A DNA stretch of 64,000 bases from Pseudomonadota bacterium (GTDB lineage: Bacteria > Pseudomonadota > Gammaproteobacteria > Steroidobacterales > Steroidobacteraceae): NCBI GenBank assembly GCA_023391815.1, contig JAEWAF010000079.1, positions 1 through 64,000 on the forward strand. The letters run 5' to 3'. This document shows, piece after piece, positions 26,303 to 34,278 of the stretch (position 1 is its first letter; each line of letters starts with the position of its first letter). The notes beneath the pieces were generated by a model that worked only from the letters and a program-made list of their open reading frames with translations, searched no databases and was not told the origin of the DNA. The position numbers and the translations under genes are program-made.

Positions 26303-27400
26303 TCAGGGACTCACGAACGGATTGATGGTCTTGATGGTGCCGTCCGGGTTGTGGAACAGCTCGGTGACTTTCACGTTGCGCAGACGGGTTTGCCCCGAGA
26401 GCTGCGAATCGGCATAGAACAACCACCAGCGGCCGTCCCACTCCACGATGGAATGATGCGTGGTCCAGCCTTCCACCGGTTCGAGAATCCGGCCGGTGTA
26501 CTTGAACGGTCCGTACGGCGAGTCGCCGATAGCGTAAACGATGTAGTGCGTGTTGCCGGTGGAGTAGCTGAAGTAGTACTTGCCGTTGTACTTGTGCATC
26601 CACGAGGCTTCGAAGAAGCGGCGGTCGTGGTCGCCGCCGAGCAGCGGTTTGCCGTTCTCATCCAGGATCACGACATCTCGCGGCTTCTCGGCGAACTCGA
26701 GCATGTCGTCGGTGAGTGCCGCGACCTTCGCGGTCAACGCGGGCTGATCGTCCGCCTGAAGATCGGTCTTCGATCCATTCGGATCGTAGGTCCCCGTGGT
26801 GTTTCGTTGCAGCTGGCCGCCCCAGATGCCGCCGAAGTACATATAGGCGCGGCCGTCGTTATCGGCGAACACCGCCGGATCGATCGAGAAGCTGCCTTTG
26901 ATCGGCTCGGGGCGCGGCTCGAACGGGCCGGTCGGCGACTTCGAGGTCGCGACGCCGATTCGAAACGCGCCTTGCTTGTCCTTCGCCGGGAAATACAGGA
27001 AGTAGGTGTCGTTCTTCTTCGCCGCGTCCGGTGCCCACATTTGCTTCTCGGCCCAAGGCACCTGGCTGACATCGAGCGCGACCGGATGCACCGTCACCGG
27101 TCCGCCGATCTTGTCCATGCTCAGGACGCGATAGTCGCGCATCTCGAAGTGCGCGCCCAGATCGTCTTCCGGCGTCGTCCCGTCGATGTCGTGACTGGGA
27201 TAGATATAAATCTTGCCGTCCCAGATGTGAGCTGACGGATCCGCTGTGTAGATCTCCGAGACCAGCGGCTGTGACAGGTACTCGCGCTTTGCTTGCGCCG
27301 GTGGCTGCTGATCCGCGCTGGCGGGCTGATCTTTGGAGGAGCATGCGGCGAGCGCCAGGACGGCGGTGCATGCGAGCAGGTGCATCGGCGGACGATTCAT
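26303..27400 (-). CDS. GH43-family glycosidase, lipoprotein
   Basis: About 365 residues. The start at 27400 follows the ribosome site AGGGGAT and opens a lipoprotein signal with lipobox LAAC (...AVLALAACSSK), so it is anchored to the outer or inner membrane facing the periplasm. Five-bladed GH43 motifs are in order: EIYTADPSAHIWDGKIYIY (catalytic base Asp), FSIDPAVFADNDGRAYMYFG (pKa-setting Asp), FFEASWMHKYNGKYYFSYS (acid Glu), GRILEPVEGWTTHHSIVEW. GH43 enzymes are alpha-L-arabinofuranosidases or beta-xylosidases. Divergent from the GH5 endoglucanase, it fits removal of arabinose or xylose from a hemicellulose. Exact specificity is not readable. Confidence 0.9.
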   Translation of the reverse strand: MNRPPMHLLACTAVLALAACSSKDQPASADQQPPAQAKREYLSQPLVSEIYTADPSAHIWDGKIYIYPSHDIDGTTPEDDLGAHFEMRDYRVLSMDKIGGPVTVHPVALDVSQVPWAEKQMWAPDAAKKNDTYFLYFPAKDKQGAFRIGVATSKSPTGPFEPRPEPIKGSFSIDPAVFADNDGRAYMYFGGIWGGQLQRNTTGTYDPNGSKTDLQADDQPALTAKVAALTDDMLEFAEKPRDVVILDENGKPLLGGDHDRRFFEASWMHKYNGKYYFSYSTGNTHYIVYAIGDSPYGPFKYTGRILEPVEGWTTHHSIVEWDGRWWLFYADSQLSGQTRLRNVKVTELFHNPDGTIKTINPFVSP

Positions 27401-27713
27401 CGGATCCCCTGTCATCGTGACGAATGGCGCCGAAAGGTAGCACCATTCGCAGGCGGCTGGTAGCGGTATCAGAAATGTCCCGGTGCGCGACGCTAACGCC
27501 GGAACGCGACAAGCATTCTTGTTGACGTTGTCCGCGCATCGGCTCCGGAATGGCTCGGGAGACAGCGCGCGAACGGGAAATCCGCTGTTGACAACGATGG
27601 CCAATGAGGTTCACGGTGGCGCCCGTCGAAGCCAACGAGCAACGAGCAACGTCGGCGCGGCTGAAGCGCGATCGAAATCGCGCACGGGCGACGACATCAT
27701 CAGGGGGTGACAC
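27401..27713. promoter_or_regulatory. GH43/GH5 divergent region with a xyl-box-like operator
   Basis: This 313-base region separates the two divergent glycosidase genes. At 27458-27471 it holds TGGTAGCGGTATCA, an imperfect palindrome that matches 12 of 14 positions of the xyl-box TGGTAGCGCTAACA, which I recall as described for the LacI-family XylR of Xanthomonas. Sequences resembling a -35 (TTGACG near 27520, TTGACA near 27581) point toward GH5. No LacI-family gene is in the window, so the regulator would be elsewhere. No gene is seen in this stretch. Confidence 0.5.
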
Positions 27714-29591
27714 ATGAACGGATTCAAGTGGTCTCCGCTGCGACGGAACGTGCTTTGGGCGCTGCTGCTCCTGTGGCCCATGGCGGTGTGGTCGCAGACG
27801 TTGCCGACAGCGACGCAGGTCGCGGCACAAATTCAACTCGGCTGGAACCTGGGCAACACGCTCGAAGCTCAATGCGGCGAGACCGCCTGGGGCAATCCCG
27901 CGGTCACTCAGCAGTTCATCAACTCGGTCAAGGCCGCCGGCTTCAACTCCATTCGCATTCCGGCGGCTTGGGACTGTCACGCCAACCAGTCGACCATGAC
28001 CATCGATGCGGCCTGGATGGCTCGGGTCAAACAAGTGGTCGACTACGCGTACGGCCAAGGCATGTACGTGGTGTTGAATATTCATTGGGATGGCGGATGG
28101 CTCGAGGAACATCCGCTGTACTCGTATCAGACGGCGGTCAATCAGAAACAAAACGCCTACTGGACGCAGATCGCGACCGCGTTCCGCGATTACAACGAGC
28201 GGCTGTTGTTCGCCGGCACGAACGAAGTGCACGCCGACTACGGCACACCGACCACCGAGCACATCACCGTTCAGCAGTCCTATAACCAGACTTTTGTAAA
28301 CGCCGTGCGTGCCACCGGTGGCAACAACGCCTCGCGCACGCTGGTCGTGCAGACCTACAACACCAACGCCTGGCATGGCCTGAACTATTTCTCGATGCCG
28401 GCCGATACGATCCCGAATCGGCTGATCGTCGAGATTCATCACTACGATCCGTATGACTTCACGCTGAACCCGAGTGGCAGCTGTTTGTACTGGGGCGCGC
28501 CGTATCCCAGTCAGAGCGCGTGCACTTGGGCGCAGGAGGCTTATCACGACGACCTGTTCGCGCAAGTCAAAACGAAGTGGGTCAGCCAGAACATCCCGGT
28601 AATCATCGGCGAGTACGGCGTGGCCACGCGTCCGAATCTGAGCTTGCCGGCGCGGCAGTACTATCTCGAGTACGTCAATCGAGCCGCGGCCACGAACGGG
28701 CTCAAAACGTTCTACTGGGACAACGGCGTGCAACCCGGCCAGACGAATGGCTTCGCGATCTTCGATCGGAACACTGGCGCAGTGATCGACCAGGGCGTTC
28801 TGGACGCGATCAAGCGCGGCGCCGGCGTCGGCACTCCAGGGAACTACACGCTCACTGTCACGAAGGCGGGAGCGGGCAGTGGCACGGTGACGTCGACTCC
28901 TTCTGGAATCAACTGCGGCGGTACTTGCAGCGCGAGTTATTCAAACGGCACATCGGTCACGCTGACCGCAACGGCTGCGAGCGGTTCCGCATTCGCTGGT
29001 TGGAGCGGCGCATGTTCAGGGACCGGTGCATGCACCGTTTCGATGACCGCGGCCCGTTCAGTCACGGCGACCTTCAACAGCACCGCGACTACGTTTTCTC
29101 TCGCGGTGACCAAGACCGGGACCGGCGGTGGCACCGTCACGTCGTCGCCATCCGGAATCAATTGCGGTAGCACTTGCACCGCGAACTATGCGAACGGCAC
29201 CTCCGTAACACTTACCGCTGCGGCGGCTAGTGGTTCCTTGTTCGCTGGGTGGAGTGGAGCATGCACCGGTACGAGCACATGCGCGCTCGCGATGACCGCG
29301 GCTCGCAATGTGACTGCGACGTTCAACACGAGCGGAACGGGTGGCACCTGTGCCAATCCCGTCGCGTTCACCAGTAACACCGGCAACTTCAACACCACCG
29401 GCGCGGTTTGCTATCGAACCAGCCAGACCATCAACGGCTGGGGCTGCTCCAACTTCGACGGTCGGACCCTGACGGTGGGCGGACAGGCGAGAACCTGCGG
29501 CCAGCTGCCGCTCACGCGCTCGGCCGATGGTTATTACTACTTCTCGGTGACTGGCGGGACTTATCCGTGGGCCAGCATTTACGCCTGGTAA
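27714..29591 (+). CDS. GH5 endoglucanase with two repeat modules and C-terminal module
   Basis: 625 residues, exported (VLWALLLLWPMAVWS signal). The GH5 catalytic domain covers about residues 30-370: LGWNLGNTLE, FNSIRIPAAWDCH, VVLNIHWDGGW, LLFAGTNEVH with acid/base Glu171, and IIGEYGV with nucleophile Glu300, then FYWDNG. This order is typical of GH5 subfamily 4, active on xyloglucan, glucomannan or cellulose. Two near-identical 82-residue Cys-containing modules follow (GTVTSxPSGINCGxTC...FAGWSGAC). The last 75 residues form a separate module (CYRTSQTINGWGCSNFDGR...YPWASIYAW) with paired Cys and many aromatics, probably carbohydrate-binding. It is followed by the TonB receptor of the same locus. 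Confidence 0.92.
   Translation: MNGFKWSPLRRNVLWALLLLWPMAVWSQTLPTATQVAAQIQLGWNLGNTLEAQCGETAWGNPAVTQQFINSVKAAGFNSIRIPAAWDCHANQSTMTIDAAWMARVKQVVDYAYGQGMYVVLNIHWDGGWLEEHPLYSYQTAVNQKQNAYWTQIATAFRDYNERLLFAGTNEVHADYGTPTTEHITVQQSYNQTFVNAVRATGGNNASRTLVVQTYNTNAWHGLNYFSMPADTIPNRLIVEIHHYDPYDFTLNPSGSCLYWGAPYPSQSACTWAQEAYHDDLFAQVKTKWVSQNIPVIIGEYGVATRPNLSLPARQYYLEYVNRAAATNGLKTFYWDNGVQPGQTNGFAIFDRNTGAVIDQGVLDAIKRGAGVGTPGNYTLTVTKAGAGSGTVTSTPSGINCGGTCSASYSNGTSVTLTATAASGSAFAGWSGACSGTGACTVSMTAARSVTATFNSTATTFSLAVTKTGTGGGTVTSSPSGINCGSTCTANYANGTSVTLTAAAASGSLFAGWSGACTGTSTCALAMTAARNVTATFNTSGTGGTCANPVAFTSNTGNFNTTGAVCYRTSQTINGWGCSNFDGRTLTVGGQARTCGQLPLTRSADGYYYFSVTGGTYPWASIYAW
28842..29335 (+). repeat. Tandem intragenic repeat, two copies of about 245 bases
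   Basis: Copy 1 spans about 28842-29090 and copy 2 about 29091-29335 within the GH5 gene. Each encodes a beta-rich module with TVTKxGxGxGTVTSxPSGINCG, TC, NGTSVTLTA, FAGWSGAC and VTATFN. This resembles bacterial InlB-like repeat domains used as spacers between catalytic and binding modules. The four Cys per copy are conserved in place, suggesting disulfides in the exported protein. Confidence 0.8.
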
Positions 29592-29603
29592 CGCGCACTG
29601 GAG

Positions 29604-29650
29604 AAATGTTTGTCCAGCGATAGACATTTGTCCGAGTTAAGGCGTATGAT
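29604..29650 (+). promoter_or_regulatory. Promoter with overlapping inverted repeat for the receptor-halogenase-GH31 operon
   Basis: An imperfect inverted repeat AAATGTTTGTC-CAGC-GATAGACATTT (29604-29629, 9 of 11 pairs) overlaps a -35-like TAGACA (29621-29626). A good -10 TATGAT (29645-29650) follows after 18 bases. It also contains the direct repeat GTTTGTCC/ATTTGTCC. The receptor ATG is at 29807, leaving a 5' leader of about 150 bases. The repeat is seen; repressor or activator control is inferred. Confidence 0.5.
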
Positions 29651-29806
29651 CATTAGTGAACAATATTTCATTGACGATCCGGCCCGTCGTGGCCGGACCG
29701 GCAAGGACGAGTGGGGGACAGTGACGATCGCGTGAAACAAGCGCGCCGTCGCGCTTGCGAATCCCTCAACGAGTGGCACGGGTCAAACAATGGGGGATAC
29801 GTTGTT

Positions 29807-32734
29807 ATGGCTGAAGTGAGTTCACACGGGGCGGAGCACGGATGGTCCGTGACTCACGCCGTGCGCCGGGCGCTTCACGTTACTAACCCGGGGCCCACCG
29901 CACCGGCTCTGGCGCTAGTGCTGGCGTTGGCGACGACCACAGCGCAGTCACAGAATGCGTCCGGTGCGGCGGCCGAAGTGGAAGAGGTCGTCGTTACCGG
30001 TCTGCGCGAACAATTGAAAACATCGCAGGCTCGCAAGGCGGACGCGGAAGAAATTCTCGATTCGATCACCGCGGCCGATATCGGCGCGTTGCCCGATCGG
30101 AGCGTCACCGAAGTCCTTCAGCGCATTCCTGGCGTCGCGATCGGTCGAGTGCCCGAGGCGCGCGATGCCGATCGCATCGCTGTGGAGGGATCCGGGGCCA
30201 CCATTCGCGGTACGAGCTGGGTCCGCAGCGAGCTGAACGGCCGCTCGGCATTCTCGGCGAAGGAGAGTCGCACCTTGGGCTTCGAAGATATTCCGCCCGA
30301 GCTGATGGCCGCCGTCGACGTGTACAAGAACCCCTCCGCGGCGATGATCGAAGGCGGCCTGTCGGGCGCCGTGGACCTGCGTACCCGATTGCCATTCGAC
30401 AGCCCCGATCGAGTCGCCGGCCTGTCGGTGGAGTACGCGGTCGGCGATCTTGCGAACAAGGAGCGTCCGTCCGGTTCGTTTCTTTTCAGCGATCGCTGGG
30501 ACACCGGCATCGGCGAGTTCGGCTTCCTCATCTCGGGCAGCGCGTCGCAGCTCACCAGTCAGACGCATACGATGCACATCGACAAGTACTATGCGCGCAC
30601 CAACTTGCCTGGCTACGAAGGTCAGACGGTATTCGCGCCCGGTGGCGTGGGTTGGCGTGAGCTCACGGTCGATCGCGATCGCCTCGGTGGATCGCTCGCT
30701 GTTCAATGGCGGCCCAACGACAGCGTGGACGTGTCCTTCCAATACTTCATCGCGGACGCGACCGTCGAGCAGAACGAGAACGCCTTGTGGACCGAGCAGG
30801 GCAACTCCTTGACCGGCACCAACCTACGAGTCTCGAACGGCTACCTGGTCGGCGGCGACATCGCGAACAACGCTTTCAACGGGTCGGCTCGCTACAACGA
30901 GCGCGAAAGCAAGAATCACGACGCCGCTCTACATCTAACCTGGCGACCGGCCGAACAATGGCGTTTCGACGTGGATGTGCAGCGGGCGCTCGCCGACACG
31001 ACCGCCGCCGACCTGACGCTGGGATCGCCGACCTTCGCGCAAAGCGACCCGGCGGCATTGGGGATCGATCTGCGCCTGAACGGCAGCGACGAGCCCATCA
31101 TCCGAGTGCGACCGAACAGCGTGATGACCGATCCCGACCAGTATTACTACGGCTGGGCGATGGATCATTACGAGGACAACGATGCCGATGCCTGGGCGTA
31201 TCGCGCCGACGGCGAGTACACGTTCGATAACAGCGACTGGCTGGATCGGATCCGCTTCGGCGTCCGTGAAGAGGATTACAGCTCGACCACCCGGGAAACG
31301 GGTTATCGCTGGGGAACGGTCGCTCAATCGTGGGGCGGCGGTGCCACGACCTTTGGCGACGGGAGCGTGCCTTATTTCCAGCAGGGATTCTCGGATTGGT
31401 TCCATGGCGGCCGTGCACCGAGCGTTTATATGTTCCCTCGATCCTCGGCGTTCAACAGCCGGGCGGCCTTCGAGAACACCATCCACAGCGTGGAAACGTT
31501 TGGAACGAACTGCTGCGACTGGACGCCGTGGAATGGCGACTATGCGGATACGACGCCCGGCAACGACGGTCTCGGCATCAACACTCAGACTCAAAAGACG
31601 CTGGCGGGTTACGTCAACGCGCATTTCGGAAAAGGCAAGCTCGATGGGAATCTGGGGGTGCGGGTGGTGCGGACCGAAAATCGCGGCACGGGATTGCTCA
31701 CATTCAGCGGCGCCAATCTGATCGGCGCGCCGGACGAGTCGGCGTTCGCGAATGGCGCCTCCTACGAAGCAACCGACGAGAATACCTATACCGACGTGCT
31801 GCCCAGTTTGAACCTGCGCTACAAGGTGCAGGACAACGTGTTCCTGCGGCTGGCGGTCGCGCGCTCGCTGGCGAGGCCCGACTTCCCGTTGTTGTTACCG
31901 GCGATCAACATTCAGGCAAAGCTCGGCGTGATGGTGAATGGCACGTGCAGTGAGTTGCCGGATGGCGCGGGCGTCGGCAACTGTGTGTCTCAGTACAATG
32001 GCTTCTCGGGCAATCCCGACCTGGAGCCGATGCGCTCGTGGCAATACGATCTGGCCGCGGAGTGGTACATCAATCCCACCAACTCCCTGACCGGGGCGAT
32101 TTTCTACAAACAACTCGAAGGCTTCATGGAAACGTCGTTGAACGCTTCCGTGGAGTACACCAACAACGGTCAGACCCGCACGGTCCGCGTGTTGCGCCCG
32201 GAGAATCAAGGCAACGGCTACGTGCAGGGCTTCGAGGTCGCCTATAACAGCTTCTTCGATTTCCTGCCGGGCTTCTGGAAAAACTTCGGCGCGCGGGCGG
32301 CGTTCACTTATGTGGAGAGCGGCGGTACGCGCAACGTGGCCGCGAATCCATACGATCAGAATCAGCGCGACAACGCAGCGCTGGACAACTATCCGTTGGA
32401 AGGATTGAGCAAGACCAGTTACAACGCCGAGCTGTACTACAGCACGGAGCGCTTCGAGGCACGGCTGGCTTACAACTGGCGTGAAAAGTACGTGCTGACG
32501 ATGGCGGCTGCCAATCTGAACATTCCCGCCTGGGCCGACGACTACGGTCAGCTCGACGGCTCGGTGGTGTGGAATGTCCGGCCCAAGCTCAAGCTCGGCT
32601 TGCAGGCCGTCAATCTCACCGACGCGCCGTATCGCGTCCTGGTCGATAACTTCGTCGATAAGACCGGTCTTACTTATCACAACTGGGTGAGCGCGGACCG
32701 GCGCTACAACGTGTTCGTACGCTACACCTTCTAG
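29807..32734 (+). CDS. TonB-dependent receptor (Caulobacter type), carbohydrate-locus
   Basis: About 975 residues. The start at 29807 is preceded by GGGGGA; the N-terminus is long before the hydrophobic ALALVLALATTTAQS, giving an unusually long signal region. The TonB box region reads EEVVVTGLREQLKTSQARKA, followed by SITAADIGALPDRSVTEVLQRIPGV, split motifs typical of the Caulobacter/Xanthomonas TonB receptors for plant sugars. The plug has RSELNGRSAFS and IEGGLSGAVDLRTR, and the barrel ends RRYNVFVRYTF with a C-terminal Phe. It is first in an operon with the flavin-dependent halogenase (11 bases later) and GH31. Likely ligand: oligosaccharides released by the GH5 enzyme (inference). Confidence 0.94.
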   Translation: MAEVSSHGAEHGWSVTHAVRRALHVTNPGPTAPALALVLALATTTAQSQNASGAAAEVEEVVVTGLREQLKTSQARKADAEEILDSITAADIGALPDRSVTEVLQRIPGVAIGRVPEARDADRIAVEGSGATIRGTSWVRSELNGRSAFSAKESRTLGFEDIPPELMAAVDVYKNPSAAMIEGGLSGAVDLRTRLPFDSPDRVAGLSVEYAVGDLANKERPSGSFLFSDRWDTGIGEFGFLISGSASQLTSQTHTMHIDKYYARTNLPGYEGQTVFAPGGVGWRELTVDRDRLGGSLAVQWRPNDSVDVSFQYFIADATVEQNENALWTEQGNSLTGTNLRVSNGYLVGGDIANNAFNGSARYNERESKNHDAALHLTWRPAEQWRFDVDVQRALADTTAADLTLGSPTFAQSDPAALGIDLRLNGSDEPIIRVRPNSVMTDPDQYYYGWAMDHYEDNDADAWAYRADGEYTFDNSDWLDRIRFGVREEDYSSTTRETGYRWGTVAQSWGGGATTFGDGSVPYFQQGFSDWFHGGRAPSVYMFPRSSAFNSRAAFENTIHSVETFGTNCCDWTPWNGDYADTTPGNDGLGINTQTQKTLAGYVNAHFGKGKLDGNLGVRVVRTENRGTGLLTFSGANLIGAPDESAFANGASYEATDENTYTDVLPSLNLRYKVQDNVFLRLAVARSLARPDFPLLLPAINIQAKLGVMVNGTCSELPDGAGVGNCVSQYNGFSGNPDLEPMRSWQYDLAAEWYINPTNSLTGAIFYKQLEGFMETSLNASVEYTNNGQTRTVRVLRPENQGNGYVQGFEVAYNSFFDFLPGFWKNFGARAAFTYVESGGTRNVAANPYDQNQRDNAALDNYPLEGLSKTSYNAELYYSTERFEARLAYNWREKYVLTMAAANLNIPAWADDYGQLDGSVVWNVRPKLKLGLQAVNLTDAPYRVLVDNFVDKTGLTYHNWVSADRRYNVFVRYTF

Positions 32735-32745
32735 GCACAGGCCCT

Positions 32746-34233
32746 ATGCATTTCGTGATCGTCGGCGGCGGCTCCGCGGGATGGATGGCTGCCGCCGCGC
32801 TGGCCCAAGCGATCGAGGGCGCTCATCCGATCAGCTTGATCGAGTCCGAGGAGATCGGCACGGTCGGCGTCGGCGAGGCGACCATTCCGCCGCTGCAATT
32901 CTTCAACAAGGTCCTGGGAATCAACGAGCGCGAGTTCGTCCGTGCCACGCAGGCCAGTTTCAAGCTGGGCATCGAGTTCCGGCATTGGGGCCGCGCCGGG
33001 CAGCGCTACTTTCATCAATTCGGCGAATTCGGTGCCAACATCGACGGCATTTCGTTTCATCAATTCTGGCTGCGCCTCAAAGCGAGCGGCCATCCTCATC
33101 CGCTGAGCGATTATTCGCCCGCGGCGATCGCGGCGGAGCAGTGTCGTTTCTTGCCGCCGTTTCCGACCATGCCTAGGGACATGCCGCAGCTCGCGTATGC
33201 ATATCACTTCGACGCCGGGCTCTACGCGCGATTCCTTCGAAGTTACGCGGAACAGCGGGGCGTCGTGCGACACGAGGGGCGCATCGTGCACGTGGATCGC
33301 GATGGCGAGAGCGGCCTCATCGAGGGATTGCGGCTCCAGGACGGCCGGAATATTGCCGGCGACTTCTTTCTGGATTGCTCCGGGTTCCAAGGTCTGCTGA
33401 TCGAGCGCACGCTCGGAACCGGGTTCGAAGACTGGTCACAGTGGTTGCCATGTGATCGTGCACTCGCCCTGCCTTGCGAAAGAAACGAAGAGGGATTTGT
33501 GCCGTACACCCGCTCGACGGCGCATCAGGCGGGCTGGCAGTGGCGTATCCCGCTTCAGCATCGCACGGGTAACGGACATGTTTACTGTTCGAACTACGTC
33601 AGCGACGAGCAAGCGGCGCGCATTCTGCTCGCCAATCTGGACGGCAAGGCGCTCGCGGAACCGAAGCTCCTGCGTTTCACCGCCGGCAGACGGAAGCTGT
33701 TCTGGAATGGCAACTGCGTAGCATTGGGATTGGCCGGCGGCTTCATGGAGCCGCTCGAATCGACCAGCCTGCATCTGGTGCAGTCGGCCGTGTTTCGATT
33801 CCTGTCCTTGCTTCCTTACTCGGCGTCCCCCGATCCGACGGCGAGCGACGAGTTCAATCGACTCAGCATCGCGGAGTACGAGCAGATCCGCGATTTCATC
33901 ATTCTTCACTACGTCGCAAACGGTCGCGACGAGCCGTTCTGGCGCGACTGTCAGCAGATGTCCATTCCGGATACGCTCGCGCATCGGCTGGAGTTGTTTC
34001 GCTCGCGAGGCAAGGTCGCGCGGCATGACGGGCAACTGTTCGCCGACGCAAGCTGGGTCGCGGTCATGTTGGGTCAAGGCGTCGAGCCGCGGCGCTGGGA
34101 TCCGGTGGCCGACATCATGCCGATCGCGGAGTTGCAGCAGAAGGCCGATGGATTGCGAACCAAGCTACATGCCGCCGTCGCGCGCATGCCCAGCCATCGA
34201 CAGTTCATCGAGAACAATTGCAAAGCGGCTTGA
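32746..34233 (+). CDS. Flavin-dependent tryptophan halogenase family protein
   Basis: 495 residues. FAD-binding GGGSAGWMAAAAL at the N-terminus, then GEATIPPLQFF, ASFKLGIEFRHW with K73 at the place of the catalytic lysine of PrnA/RebH, WQWRIP (264-269), the WxWxIP motif that separates flavin halogenases from monooxygenases, and FMEPLESTSLHL with E338 at the position of the tryptophan-orienting Glu. All halogenase marks are therefore intact. Cytoplasmic; needs FADH2 from a separate reductase, not seen here. Its place between a TonB receptor and GH31 is a recurring arrangement in Xanthomonads and Caulobacter relatives, where the substrate is not known. Chlorination of indoles is possible but unproven. 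Confidence 0.93.
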   Translation: MHFVIVGGGSAGWMAAAALAQAIEGAHPISLIESEEIGTVGVGEATIPPLQFFNKVLGINEREFVRATQASFKLGIEFRHWGRAGQRYFHQFGEFGANIDGISFHQFWLRLKASGHPHPLSDYSPAAIAAEQCRFLPPFPTMPRDMPQLAYAYHFDAGLYARFLRSYAEQRGVVRHEGRIVHVDRDGESGLIEGLRLQDGRNIAGDFFLDCSGFQGLLIERTLGTGFEDWSQWLPCDRALALPCERNEEGFVPYTRSTAHQAGWQWRIPLQHRTGNGHVYCSNYVSDEQAARILLANLDGKALAEPKLLRFTAGRRKLFWNGNCVALGLAGGFMEPLESTSLHLVQSAVFRFLSLLPYSASPDPTASDEFNRLSIAEYEQIRDFIILHYVANGRDEPFWRDCQQMSIPDTLAHRLELFRSRGKVARHDGQLFADASWVAVMLGQGVEPRRWDPVADIMPIAELQQKADGLRTKLHAAVARMPSHRQFIENNCKAA

Positions 34234-34278
34234 TCCGGACCGCGGCGCTCGCGTCTACCAACCCTTAGGAACAAACGA

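Noticed and set aside
26859..28733. A 624-residue open frame on the minus strand across the GH43/GH5 region
   Set aside because: It runs antisense to GH5 and out of frame with GH43, with arginine-rich low-complexity translation and no motif. It is a high-GC shadow frame.
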